This document shows, piece after piece, positions 44,810 through 53,454 of a stretch of DNA of 64,000 nucleotides. This stretch comes from Synechococcus sp. MEDNS5. GTDB taxonomy: Bacteria; Cyanobacteriota; Cyanobacteriia; PCC-6307; Cyanobiaceae. A program made the position numbers and the translations under genes. How positions within the stretch are numbered: the first letter of the stretch is position 1; each line of letters begins with the position of its first letter. The notes beneath the pieces are model-generated. The model worked only from the letters and a program-made list of their open reading frames with translations, made no database searches and was not told where the DNA came from. Where the stretch lies: NCBI RefSeq assembly GCF_014279875.1, contig NZ_CP047952.1, positions 930,001 to 994,000 on the forward strand. Reading direction: 5' to 3'.

Positions 44810-46561
44810 TCAGGCCACAGATTCCAGCCGTTCCTCGGCCTGTTCCCGCTCCCAGAGACTGCGGTAAAGCCCCTTTTCTTGAATCAGTTGGTTGTGATGG
44901 CCTTGCTGCACGAGGCGTCCCTCCTCGAGCACGAGGATGCGATCGCACGCAGCAGCAGCAGAGAGCTGGTGACTGATCATCACCACGGTCCGTTGGGTCT
45001 GACGTCGCACCGATGTCAGGATTTCTGCGGCCGTGTTGTTGTCCACGCTAGCGAGCGCATCATCGAGCACCAGCACAGGACATTCCATCAACAGAGCCCG
45101 GCCCAGGGCTGTGCGCTGACGCTGGCCTCCACTGAGTGTGATTCCCCGTTCTCCCACGAGGGTGCTCATCCCGTCTGGGAAGCCCCGCACATCGCTCATT
45201 AATCGCGCTTGCTCCGCAGCGGACTCCACCCTGTCCATGGAGGCCTGAGGTTCCCCGTACCGGAGATTGTCCGCAAGGGTATTTGTGAAGAGATAGCCCT
45301 CCTGGGGGACGAGAGCGAGCTGAGCGCGCAGATCTTCGAGCCGAAGTCTGGTGACGTCGTGGCCATCGAGGAACAGCTCTCCAGCCGGTACGTCCACCAT
45401 TCGGCCGAGGGCTCTTGCCAGGGTCGTCTTTCCGCACCCGACGGGTCCCACCACAGCCACGAGTTCTCCAGCTCGAATGCGGAAGCTGAGTCCGTTCAAC
45501 GTGTCCTGAGCACTGTCTTCGTATCGGATGTGCAGGTTGCGGGCCTCAAGCTCGCCACGCACTGGCTGTTGAAGGGTGGTCAGTTGGCCGCTGTCGCGGA
45601 TCAAAGGTTGTCTCGAGAGGAGTTCCTCCACCCGTTCGAGGCTCACCTGGCCGGTCTGAAAGGTGTTCAGGGTGAAGCCCAGCACAGCCGTCGGGATGAC
45701 CAGCCGTTCCACATACAGAATCAGGGCGACGAGCCCGCCGATCGACAGTGTCCCCTGCTGAAGCTGGCCACTGCCGAGGGCCAGAAGCAGGAGAAGAGAG
45801 ATTGAGGAAATTCCCTGAAGCAGCGGAAAGAGAGTGCTTTGGGATCTGGCCAGTTGGATCGCGGAATCGCGATAGCGGCGATTGCGGGAACTGAACGCAT
45901 CGAGTTCCTGATCTTCCTGGTTGTAGATCTTGATGGCGGCGATGCCTGAGAGGTCTTCCTGGATCAGTTCGCTCAGACCTGATAACGCCTCCTGCTGCCG
46001 GCGCTGCTGATGCATCATTCTTCGTCCGAACAGTCGGACGGATCCCAGCATCACGGGGTAAAGCGCAATGGCTGCCACGGTGAGTCCTGGATCAATCGCC
46101 AGCATGGCCGGCAGGGTGAATGCGTAGGCCAACGCGGTGTTCGTGAGACTGAGCACGGCAAAACCAAGCAGCCGGCGAACGTTCTCCACATCACTGGTGG
46201 CTCTGCTGATCACCTCCCCACTGCCGGTTTTTTGAACCCAGCCGGGCTCCTGTTGCAGCATCTGGTCAAAGAGTTTCTGGCGCAGCTCCACCTCCACCTG
46301 CCGCCCCACGCCGAACACGAGTTGACGGGAAATCAACCGCACCACCGCCATCGAACTCGCCAGGAGAACGATCCAGCCGGCCTGGGTCAGCACATCCGAC
46401 AGCGCAAAATCGTTCTGAAGGTCGTCCACCACCCGTCGGACTTCCAAGGGAATGGTGACGCTGAGAATGTTCACCACCACAAGAGCGATGGCGCCCAGCA
46501 TCACCGTGCGTCGGTGAGGTTTCAGGTAGCGGCCGATCAGATCGAGGCGGAAGGCGGCCAT
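44810..46561 (-). CDS. ABC exporter, membrane and ATPase domains fused
   Basis: A 583-residue half-transporter of the MsbA/multidrug type. The first 320 residues hold six membrane helices (for example AIALVVVNILSVTIPLEV and GWIVLLASSMAVVRLI). The ATPase domain has the Walker A GPVGCGKTTLA, the ABC signature TLSGGQRQRTALG and the Walker B VLVLDDALASVD with a following SHQLSAAAACD. It should work as a homodimer, exporting a lipid, peptide or drug; substrate is unknown. The Walker B aspartate is followed by Asp instead of the usual catalytic Glu (LDDA), which may slow ATP hydrolysis. Confidence 0.88.
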   Translation of the reverse strand: MAAFRLDLIGRYLKPHRRTVMLGAIALVVVNILSVTIPLEVRRVVDDLQNDFALSDVLTQAGWIVLLASSMAVVRLISRQLVFGVGRQVEVELRQKLFDQMLQQEPGWVQKTGSGEVISRATSDVENVRRLLGFAVLSLTNTALAYAFTLPAMLAIDPGLTVAAIALYPVMLGSVRLFGRRMMHQQRRQQEALSGLSELIQEDLSGIAAIKIYNQEDQELDAFSSRNRRYRDSAIQLARSQSTLFPLLQGISSISLLLLLALGSGQLQQGTLSIGGLVALILYVERLVIPTAVLGFTLNTFQTGQVSLERVEELLSRQPLIRDSGQLTTLQQPVRGELEARNLHIRYEDSAQDTLNGLSFRIRAGELVAVVGPVGCGKTTLARALGRMVDVPAGELFLDGHDVTRLRLEDLRAQLALVPQEGYLFTNTLADNLRYGEPQASMDRVESAAEQARLMSDVRGFPDGMSTLVGERGITLSGGQRQRTALGRALLMECPVLVLDDALASVDNNTAAEILTSVRRQTQRTVVMISHQLSAAAACDRILVLEEGRLVQQGHHNQLIQEKGLYRSLWEREQAEERLESVA

Positions 46562-46599
46562 CGGAGATCCTGAACAGACAACAACCTAGGCATCAGTCG

Positions 46600-46947
46600 A
46601 TGCGTCAGGCTGCGGCCAATCGCGTTCGTAGCGTGTCCGATTCCGGTGATCAGAACCATCCTCTCGAGGCGATCGACCGCGACACGGTGGATCGCCTTTT
46701 GGCTTGCGAACCCCCAGGCGACCAAGACGTCACTGACCTGGCACGGCTTTTCATGCGCTACGAGACCTTTCCTGGCGCTGCCTCCCTTCGTCATGATCTC
46801 GATCGAGTGTTGACCTTTTGGGGCATGTCCCGCGATGACCTCAACAGCCGGGCGCGGGGGCTTTGGTCCGCTGGCTTCCGTCCCGGTCAGTCCGAAGCGG
46901 ACGAGGTGGGATCGGGATTCGATGCTCAGCAATCCGACAGTCCGTGA
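46600..46947 (+). CDS. DUF3288 family protein
   Basis: A 115-residue soluble protein of a cyanobacterial family. The core matches: NHPLEAIDRDTVDRLLACEPPGDQDVTDLARLFMRYETFPGAASLRHD with conserved charges and FPGA, followed by LDRVLTFWGMSRDDL. The function is unknown. The start is ATG 46600, divergent from the ABC exporter (38 bp away). It is followed by a strong terminator before trpD. Confidence 0.8.
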   Translation: MRQAAANRVRSVSDSGDQNHPLEAIDRDTVDRLLACEPPGDQDVTDLARLFMRYETFPGAASLRHDLDRVLTFWGMSRDDLNSRARGLWSAGFRPGQSEADEVGSGFDAQQSDSP

Positions 46948-46994
46948 CGCCGGGACACAGAGATGCCAGAAGAACTGGTCACCGGATTCATTCT

Positions 46995-47023
46995 GGGTAA
47001 TAGTGGATTGATCCCCATTACCC
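46995..47023 (+). other. Stem-loop directly before the trpD-side terminator
   Basis: GGGTAAT and ATTACCC form a perfect 7-bp stem, with an inner GGAT/ATCC pair. It ends 2 bases before the next hairpin. As two adjacent hairpins before trpD they could be a leader structure, but nothing here proves regulation. Confidence 0.4.
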
Positions 47024-47025
47024 GG

Positions 47026-47055
47026 CCCGGCGTGCTCAAGCACCCGGGTTTTTTT
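47026..47055 (+). terminator. Rho-independent terminator upstream of trpD
   Basis: CCCGG-C-GTGCT-CA-AGCAC-CCGGG followed by seven T gives a strong stem and T-run. It terminates the DUF3288 mRNA, and it lies only 40 bases before the trpD ATG, so a trpD message must start either between them or read through. Confidence 0.8.
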
Positions 47056-47095
47056 CTGTTCACGGGTCGCCGTGAATCGTCACAGGCTCTATTTC

Positions 47096-48142
47096 ATGGT
47101 TTCTTCGCCCATTTCCTGGTCCAAGCGTCTGGATCATCTGCTCAACGGCGGTGTTTTCAGTCATGCCGAGGCCACAGAGCTGATGGAAGCCTGGCTTGAG
47201 GAAGGGCTTACACCTGTTCAGACAGGTGCTTTCCTTGCTGCCCTGCGGTCCAGGGGAGTGGATGGAACCGAACTGGGAGCGATGGCGACCGTGCTGCGCC
47301 AGGCCAGCCTTCTGCCTTGTGAACGACCGTCCCTGCGCATGGTGGATACCTGTGGCACCGGTGGAGATGGCGCGGACACCTTCAACATTTCCACAGCTGT
47401 GGCGTTCACCGCTGCCGCCTGCGGCGCCACCGTGGCGAAGCATGGCAACCGCAGTGCGAGTGGCAAGGTCGGTTCTGCCGATGTACTTGAGGGGTTAGGT
47501 CTCCATCTCAAGGCTCCCGCTGCGCAAGTTGTGAAGGCCTTACCAGCCACCGGAGTGACCTTTCTGTTCGCTCCTGCTTGGCATCCCGCACTGGTGAATC
47601 TCGCCCCTTTGCGCAAGAGCCTGGGGGTGAGGACGGTATTCAACCTGCTTGGCCCTCTGGTCAATCCCCTGCGCCCCGATGGCCAGGTGCTCGGTGTAGC
47701 GACCGATGATCTGCTTGACCCGATGGCCGAGGCTCTGCGCTCGTTGGGGCAGGACCGGGCTGTGGTGGTGCATGGATCAGGCGGTTTGGACGAGGCCTCC
47801 CTGGTCGGCCCCAATCCTGTGCGCATCCTTGAGAAGGGCCATCTGCGCTCGGAATGGATTGCTCCTGAGGATCTGGGTTTGCATCAGGCACCGCTCGAAG
47901 CCCTGCGCGGTGGTGATCTGATGTGTAACCAGACCATCCTTGAGGAGCTGCTGAAGGGGCGCGGCAGTCAGGCGCAGAACGAGGTGGTGGCGTTCAACAC
48001 AGCGCTTGTGCTCTGGGTCGCTGGTGTGGAAAGCGATTTCAGGCACGCTGCCCAGAAGGCTCTCGCTGCCCTCGCCCAGGGCTCTCCATGGTCCCGCATG
48101 GAACAGCTACGCGATGCTCTGTCCCCTGCCAAGGAAGAATGA
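47096..48142 (+). CDS. trpD: Anthranilate phosphoribosyltransferase
   Basis: TrpD joins anthranilate to PRPP in tryptophan synthesis. The 348-residue protein has the glycine-rich PRPP motif [15 protein letters not shown], the [18 protein letters not shown] region and [22 protein letters not shown] 47096 is preferred over GTG 47072, which is closer to the terminator. Not in a trp operon here; it is followed by carA. Confidence 0.94.
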   Translation: MVSSPISWSKRLDHLLNGGVFSHAEATELMEAWLEEGLTPVQTGAFLAALRSRGVDGTELGAMATVLRQASLLPCERPSLRMVDTCGTGGDGADTFNISTAVAFTAAACGATVAKHGNRSASGKVGSADVLEGLGLHLKAPAAQVVKALPATGVTFLFAPAWHPALVNLAPLRKSLGVRTVFNLLGPLVNPLRPDGQVLGVATDDLLDPMAEALRSLGQDRAVVVHGSGGLDEASLVGPNPVRILEKGHLRSEWIAPEDLGLHQAPLEALRGGDLMCNQTILEELLKGRGSQAQNEVVAFNTALVLWVAGVESDFRHAAQKALAALAQGSPWSRMEQLRDALSPAKEE

Positions 48143-48176
48143 AGGTGTCCGACGTGCTGAAGGGATCGGTTCGACA

Positions 48177-49322
48177 ATGATTGAAGCCTCTTCCGCGAAC
48201 ACGGCGATGCTGATGCTCGCTGATGGAACCGTGTTCCAGGGTTTGGCCTGCGGAGCTTTGGGGAGTGTCGTGGGTGAGGTGGTCTTCAACACGGGGATGA
48301 CCGGGTATCAGGAGGTGATGACGGACCCCAGCTATTCGGGTCAGCTGGTCACGTTCACCTACCCAGAGCTGGGCAATACCGGCGTGAATGATCACGACCA
48401 AGAGGCAGATCACGCCCACGTGCGTGGATTGATTGCCCGTCAGCTGTCTCCGGTTTCCAGCAATTGGCGCTCAACCCGGAGTCTGCAGGCCTGGCTGGAA
48501 CAGCAGGGTGTGGTTGGCATTCAGGGAATCGACACCCGTGCCCTGGTGCGCCATCTGCGTGAAACGGGCGCCATGAACGGCATCATCTCTTCCTCAGGGC
48601 GCACCCCGGCCGATCTGCGCGAGGAGCTTCGCGCTGCTCCCTCCATGGAGGGGCTCAACCTTGCCGATCGGGTGTCCACGCCAAAGGCGTACAACTGGGA
48701 GAAACCCTGCAGCGTGGCGTTTGACCGCCGTCTGCAACCCAGCCGTGGCGAGCGGCCCTTCCGTGTTGTGGCGATTGATTTCGGCATTAAGAGGGCCATT
48801 CTCGATCGGCTTGTGAGTCATGGTTGTGCCGTCACGGTGCTGCCTGCCTCAGTGGATCTCAACACCGTTCTGGCCCATGAGCCCGATGGTGTGTTCCTGT
48901 CCAACGGACCGGGTGACCCCGCGGCCGTCACCCATGGCATCGATTTGGCCCGTGGTCTTCTGGAGCATCGAACGCTGCCATTGTTCGGAATTTGTCTCGG
49001 TCATCAGATTCTCGGCTTGGCCATCGGTGGCGAAACGTTCAAGCTCGGCTACGGCCATCGCGGACTCAACCATCCCTGCGGCACCACGGGTCAGGTGGAG
49101 ATCACCAGCCAGAACCATGGTTTTGCTCTGGATGCTTCAAGCCTTCCCCTGGACCAGGTGGAGATCACCCATCTGAATCTCAACGACCGCACGGTTGCGG
49201 CGATGGCCCATCGTTACCAACCGGTCTTCAGCGTTCAATACCACCCAGAAGCCAGTCCTGGTCCCCACGACGCGGATCATCATTTCTCTCGATTCGTCAC
49301 ACTGATGTCGGATCGCCGTTGA
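48177..49322 (+). CDS. carA: Carbamoyl-phosphate synthase small (glutaminase) subunit
   Basis: CarA hydrolyses glutamine and passes ammonia to CarB for arginine and pyrimidine synthesis. The 381-residue protein has the N-terminal small-subunit domain ([28 protein letters not shown]) and the class I glutaminase domain: nucleophile Cys in [24 protein letters not shown], and the His/Glu pair in [17 protein letters not shown]. The start is ATG 48177; the open frame further upstream overlaps trpD. The large subunit is outside the window. Confidence 0.94.
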   Translation: MIEASSANTAMLMLADGTVFQGLACGALGSVVGEVVFNTGMTGYQEVMTDPSYSGQLVTFTYPELGNTGVNDHDQEADHAHVRGLIARQLSPVSSNWRSTRSLQAWLEQQGVVGIQGIDTRALVRHLRETGAMNGIISSSGRTPADLREELRAAPSMEGLNLADRVSTPKAYNWEKPCSVAFDRRLQPSRGERPFRVVAIDFGIKRAILDRLVSHGCAVTVLPASVDLNTVLAHEPDGVFLSNGPGDPAAVTHGIDLARGLLEHRTLPLFGICLGHQILGLAIGGETFKLGYGHRGLNHPCGTTGQVEITSQNHGFALDASSLPLDQVEITHLNLNDRTVAAMAHRYQPVFSVQYHPEASPGPHDADHHFSRFVTLMSDRR

Positions 49323-49332
49323 TCCGTGGTCT

Positions 49333-49752
49333 GTGCTGGTGAGCATCCCTACACTTCGCACGACGCGATCCAGGGGGTCTGTTCCCATCACTGAACTCCA
49401 GCGACTGACTGTTTCCCTACGTGGCGGCTTCGAGCAGAAGGATGGGTGTCTGGTTTTTCACTTCACCGGACAGCTGGATGCCTACTCCGAGAAGCAGTTT
49501 CTCAGCTATGTGGCGGATGTTCTCAAGGCCAATGCCTCCCCAACGGTTCTCGACCTGAGCAAGATCGACTTCCTCGATTCATCCGGTCTGGGTGCTCTTG
49601 TGCAGCTTGCCAAGCAGTGCAAAGACGCCAAACGCAGTTTCGTGATGGTGGGCAATGCCCGAGTCACCCAAACGGTGAAGCTGGTCAGGCTTGAAGAGTT
49701 TCTGCACCTCGTGAACGATCTTCAGACGGCCTTCACCCAGCTGGCCGCTTGA
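49333..49752 (+). CDS. STAS domain protein (anti-sigma factor antagonist type)
   Basis: A 139-residue protein whose last 110 residues form a STAS fold: LVFHFTGQLDAYSEKQFL, then LDLSKIDFLDSSGLGALVQL with the serine that anti-sigma kinases phosphorylate. No membrane part is present, so it is a stand-alone switch protein. The start is unclear; GTG 49333 adds an unconserved 25 residues. Its stop overlaps the Mini-III start in TTGA. Confidence 0.82.
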   Translation: MLVSIPTLRTTRSRGSVPITELQRLTVSLRGGFEQKDGCLVFHFTGQLDAYSEKQFLSYVADVLKANASPTVLDLSKIDFLDSSGLGALVQLAKQCKDAKRSFVMVGNARVTQTVKLVRLEEFLHLVNDLQTAFTQLAA

Positions 49753-50159
49753 GCGACTGGATCCGGCTGCAGCAGGCCCTTCCTTCGCAATCCGCAGATC
49801 TAGGTCCTCTCCAGCTCGCCTGGCTCGGTGATGCGGTCTGGGAACTCCATCAACGGTTGCGTCACTGTCGCAGACCGGGCCGCTCTGCAGACCTCCACCG
49901 CGCTGTGGTGTCGGAGGTTCGAGCTGATGCGCAGGCGCTCGCTTTAGAACGCCTTCAGCCCCTGCTCACCGAGTTGGAATGCGATCTCGTGCGTCGTGGC
50001 CGCAACCGTGCCGGGAAGGGGCCCCGCGGTGGCGACCCTGCCGCTTATGGAAAGGCCACGGGATTTGAGACAATGGTGGGCTGGCTCTTTCTTCACAATC
50101 CGGCTCGGCTAGCCCAGCTTCTGGATCGCCTTGAGGAGACCGAATCATCCCTGTCATAA
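49749..50159 (+). CDS. mrnC: Mini-ribonuclease III-like protein
   Basis: A 136-residue RNase III catalytic domain without a dsRNA-binding domain. LGPLQLAWLGDAVWELHQRLRH holds the first acidic residues, and GRNRAGKGPRGGDPAAYGKATGFETMVGWLFLH holds the remainder of the metal site. Mini-III trims 23S rRNA ends in Bacillus. Start is TTG 49749. It leads straight into rlmB, an rRNA methylase, which fits a ribosome role. Confidence 0.85.
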   Translation: MSDWIRLQQALPSQSADLGPLQLAWLGDAVWELHQRLRHCRRPGRSADLHRAVVSEVRADAQALALERLQPLLTELECDLVRRGRNRAGKGPRGGDPAAYGKATGFETMVGWLFLHNPARLAQLLDRLEETESSLS

Positions 50160-50170
50160 CCATCGATCCC

Positions 50171-51565
50171 ATGAGCTCCCGCTTTGACCGCCGCCCGTCC
50201 CGTCCTCCCCGCGGCGCAGGCCCTGGTGGCGGACGTCCGTCCCGAGGCGGACCACGTGGCAGGTCGTCTCGTATGGACGAGGGAGGGGCAGGATTGCGTC
50301 GACGTGATCGCAGCGATGAGCGTGATGCATCCCCCTGGCGTGGTGAGCGCGACGACGGGGATGCAAGGCGACGAGGGCCTGCACGCAGTGATTCCCGCGA
50401 CTTCAGACGATCCGGAGAGCGTGCAGGCGTGCGCTCGCTGGATGGTGCTGGACGAGGACGCCGCGATCAACGCAGTAACGACCGTCGCTTCTCAGAACGC
50501 AACCGTGCACTGCCGCTGGGTAGCCGACCGCAGCGATCGGAGCGCCCTGACCGCCCTGACCGCCCTGACCGCCCCGGCCGCCCTGACCGCTCTGGCCGCC
50601 CGGATCGTCGTTTTGAGGAGAAGCCCCGAGGCGAAGCCAGTTCTCACTCCGCTGATCCCGTTGCTGACGATCTTCTCTGGGGCCGTCACGCCACCCAGGC
50701 AGCCCTGGAAGCCGGTCGTCCCATTCACCGCATCTGGTGCACCAGTGAGATGCGCAGCGCACCGCGGTTCATGCAGCTGCTGAGAGACGCCAAGTCCTCC
50801 GGGGTGCTGGTGGAGGAGGTGACGTGGGCCCGACTGGCTCAGATGACCGGTGGCGCTGTTCATCAAGGCATCGCCCTGCAGACCGCTGCTGCCGACACCC
50901 TGGATCTTGCTGATCTTGTCGAGGGGTGTGCCGCCCTTCAGGAAGCTCCTTTGCTGTTGGCACTAGATGGTCTGACTGATCCCCACAATCTGGGCGCCAT
51001 CGTTCGCTCAGCAGAGGCCCTCGGCGCCCACGGCGTGGTGCTTCCGCAGCGCCGTAGTGCGGGATTGACCGGGTCTGTGGCCAAGGTGGCGGCTGGAGCC
51101 CTGGAGCACCTCCCCGTTGCGAGGGTGGTGAACCTGAACCGATCGTTGGAAACCCTGAAAGACGCGGGCTACCGGGTGGTGGGTCTTGCTGAAGAGGGCG
51201 ACCAGACGCTTGAGGAGGTTGACCTGGACGGTCCGCTGGTGGTGGTGACCGGTTCAGAGGGCCAAGGATTGTCGATGTTGACGCGCCGCCATTGCGATCA
51301 GCTGATCCGCATTCCCCTTCGAGGCATCACGCCGAGCCTTAATGCGTCGGTTGCGACCGCCCTTTGTCTTTATGAGGTGGCCCGTCGCAGTTGGATGAAA
51401 GGCCTCCGCGGTCAGAACCCTTCACCCCAGATCGTGCGCCCCAAAGTGCTGGCAGCACCCAAGCCCGACAGTGGCGTGACGGCGCAGGAAACGGTGCTTG
51501 ATCTTCAACTTGAACGTTCGACCGATCTGGCAACACCGAGTTTCGATGGGAGTGTTGAACTTTGA
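50171..51565 (+). CDS. rlmB: 23S rRNA (guanosine-2'-O-)-methyltransferase RlmB-like, with Arg-rich N-terminus
   Basis: A 464-residue SPOUT-family methyltransferase. The catalytic half starts near residue 165: substrate domain LLWGRHATQAALEAGRPI, then LALDGLTDPHNLGAIVRSAE, VVVTGSEGQGLSML, and the knot motif IPLRGITPSLNASVATALCLYEV. The first 155 residues are very rich in Arg, Gly, Asp and Ser (RGGPRGRSSR and a run of RPD repeats) and are not part of the enzyme fold; they look like an RNA-binding, disordered tail. The tail is encoded by tandem 9-base repeats at 50542-50604. Confidence 0.9.
   Translation: MSSRFDRRPSRPPRGAGPGGGRPSRGGPRGRSSRMDEGGAGLRRRDRSDERDASPWRGERDDGDARRRGPARSDSRDFRRSGERAGVRSLDGAGRGRRDQRSNDRRFSERNRALPLGSRPQRSERPDRPDRPDRPGRPDRSGRPDRRFEEKPRGEASSHSADPVADDLLWGRHATQAALEAGRPIHRIWCTSEMRSAPRFMQLLRDAKSSGVLVEEVTWARLAQMTGGAVHQGIALQTAAADTLDLADLVEGCAALQEAPLLLALDGLTDPHNLGAIVRSAEALGAHGVVLPQRRSAGLTGSVAKVAAGALEHLPVARVVNLNRSLETLKDAGYRVVGLAEEGDQTLEEVDLDGPLVVVTGSEGQGLSMLTRRHCDQLIRIPLRGITPSLNASVATALCLYEVARRSWMKGLRGQNPSPQIVRPKVLAAPKPDSGVTAQETVLDLQLERSTDLATPSFDGSVEL
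50542..50604 (+). repeat. Seven tandem 9-base units inside rlmB
   Basis: Units like CCGCCCTGA repeat seven times in frame and encode RPD or RPG/RSG tripeptides. The length is a multiple of three, so changes in copy number keep the frame. It is coding, not a CRISPR array or satellite. Confidence 0.9.
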
Positions 51566-51617
51566 AAGCCAGGAGTTCTGAATCGAGGCACAATGGCATC
51601 GACTTCATCGCTCCGCC

Positions 51618-51863
51618 ATGAGCCCGCTGAACAGACCGATGCGCTCCCTTGCCAACGGTCTTGGATTCGCTTGGTGGGCCAGAGTGCAGACGCAGAGCCC
51701 TGATGTGACCTATTGGTACGGGCCTTTTGTGCGTCGTTCCAGTCTTGAGGAAGCCCTCCAAGGTTTTCTTGCAGATCTCTCGTCGGAGTCGCCTGCAGCC
51801 ATCGAGCATTCATTGATCCGTTGCCGTCGCACAGAGCCGTTCACGATCGAGTCCCAGTCCTGA
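51618..51863 (+). CDS. DUF1816 domain protein
   Basis: An 81-residue protein with the DUF1816 pattern GFAWWARVQTQSPDVTYWYGPF and SSLEEALQGFLADL. The family is restricted to cyanobacteria and distantly resembles the CpcD-type linker fold of phycobilisome proteins, but no function is proven. It stands alone between rlmB and gatA. Confidence 0.8.
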   Translation: MSPLNRPMRSLANGLGFAWWARVQTQSPDVTYWYGPFVRRSSLEEALQGFLADLSSESPAAIEHSLIRCRRTEPFTIESQS

Positions 51864-51921
51864 GAGGGCCTTTTGTCTCTCGACTGGCTGATAGCGTCTC
51901 AACTGCACGAAAATCCTGACC

Positions 51922-53385
51922 ATGGCGATCGCCGAATGGCGTCAGCAACTGGCGAGCGGAGAGGTTTCAGCGAGGGAGCTCACCGACCACCATCTGGCCA
52001 GGATTGAAGCGGTAGAACCTGGACTTCATGCTTTCCTTGAGGTCACCGCGGAGCGGGCTAGGGCTGATGCCGATCGCGTCGACGAAGCCAGGGCCTCCGG
52101 TGAGGACTTACCTCCGCTCGCGGGGATACCTCTGGCCATCAAGGACAACCTCTGTACACGGGGTGTGCGCACCACCTGTTCCAGTCGGATGCTGGAGCAT
52201 TTCGTGCCTCCCTATGAGTCCACGGTGACAGAACGCCTCTGGGCGGCCGGAGCCGTTTTGCTCGGTAAGACGAATCTCGATGAGTTCGCCATGGGTGGAT
52301 CCACGGAGACATCCGCCTTCGGTCCGACGGCGAACCCCTGGAATCCTGAGCATGTTCCCGGAGGAAGTTCCGGAGGCAGTGCCGCGGCTGTGGCGTCCGG
52401 CGAGTGTCTGGCCTCTATCGGTTCCGACACCGGCGGTTCCATTCGTCAGCCGGCATCGTTCTGCGGTGTGGTCGGTCTGAAGCCCACCTATGGACGCATC
52501 AGTCGTTATGGACTCGTTGCCTTTGCCAGCTCCCTCGATCAGGTCGGTCCCTTCAGCCACACCGTTGCCGACGCAGCGGAACTGCTTCAGGTGATGGCCG
52601 GCGCGGATCCCCGCGATTCCACGTGTCTCGATGCTCCCGTTCCGGATTACTGCGCGGCACTGGGGCGTCCAGTGGAAGGTCTGAAAGTTGGACTGGTGAA
52701 GGAATGCTTCGAGCAGGATGGATTGGATCCTCAGGTGAAAGCGTCCGTTCTCGCAGCGGCGCAGCAGCTTCAGGCTCTGGGAGCGGAACTGGTGGACGTG
52801 AGCTGTCCGCGTTTTAACGACGGGATCGCCACCTACTACGTGATTGCACCGTCGGAGGCTTCGGCCAACCTCGCCCGCTACGACGGTGTGAAGTATGGAT
52901 ACCGGACCGATGACGCGGCCTCACTGGCTGCCATGACCGCCCGCAGCCGTGCCGAAGGATTCGGCAGTGAGGTTCAGCGACGCATTTTGATCGGTACCTA
53001 TGCCTTGTCGGCGGGCTATGTGGATGCTTACTACAAGAAAGCCCAGCAGGTGCGCACGCTGATCCGGCGTGACTTTGATGCCGCGTTCCAGTCTGTGGAT
53101 GTGTTGCTCACGCCCACCGCTCCAGGCACAGCCTTCAGGAACGGTGCTCACGCCGATGATCCTCTGGCGATGTATCTGTCTGATTTGTTGACGATTCCGG
53201 CCAACCTCGCAGGCCTTCCGGCGATCAGCCTCCCCTGCGGCTTCGATACCGGTGGACTGCCGATCGGAGTGCAGCTGATCGGAAACGTGCTGGAGGAGCC
53301 TCTCCTTCTGCAGGTGGCTCATCAGTACGAACAGGTCGCTGATGTGATGAAAACCCGTCCGGAGGCGGCGTTCATCCCAGGTTGA
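51922..53385 (+). CDS. gatA: Glu-tRNA(Gln)/Asp-tRNA(Asn) amidotransferase subunit A
   Basis: GatA releases ammonia from glutamine so GatB can amidate mischarged Glu-tRNA(Gln). The 487-residue amidase has the catalytic triad: Lys74 in LAIKDNLC, cis-Ser149 in [14 protein letters not shown], and nucleophile Ser173 in [14 protein letters not shown]. The Glu-tRNA amidotransferase pattern [21 protein letters not shown] is clear. gatB and gatC are not in the window. Confidence 0.95.
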   Translation: MAIAEWRQQLASGEVSARELTDHHLARIEAVEPGLHAFLEVTAERARADADRVDEARASGEDLPPLAGIPLAIKDNLCTRGVRTTCSSRMLEHFVPPYESTVTERLWAAGAVLLGKTNLDEFAMGGSTETSAFGPTANPWNPEHVPGGSSGGSAAAVASGECLASIGSDTGGSIRQPASFCGVVGLKPTYGRISRYGLVAFASSLDQVGPFSHTVADAAELLQVMAGADPRDSTCLDAPVPDYCAALGRPVEGLKVGLVKECFEQDGLDPQVKASVLAAAQQLQALGAELVDVSCPRFNDGIATYYVIAPSEASANLARYDGVKYGYRTDDAASLAAMTARSRAEGFGSEVQRRILIGTYALSAGYVDAYYKKAQQVRTLIRRDFDAAFQSVDVLLTPTAPGTAFRNGAHADDPLAMYLSDLLTIPANLAGLPAISLPCGFDTGGLPIGVQLIGNVLEEPLLLQVAHQYEQVADVMKTRPEAAFIPG

Positions 53386-53454
53386 ATGCACTAGATGCGG
53401 TGTCGGCGAGTCGGCGGGACCGCTGCATCTTGCGCCGGCGCTTAGGCTGTGGGT

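Noticed and set aside
46963-47199. 78-codon frame across the trpD terminator
   Set aside because: It passes through two hairpins and into trpD in another frame, and it lacks Trp codons expected of an attenuator peptide.
50542-50604. Possible CRISPR-like or satellite repeat
   Set aside because: The units are 9 bases with no spacers and are in frame within rlmB, so they are coding repeats.
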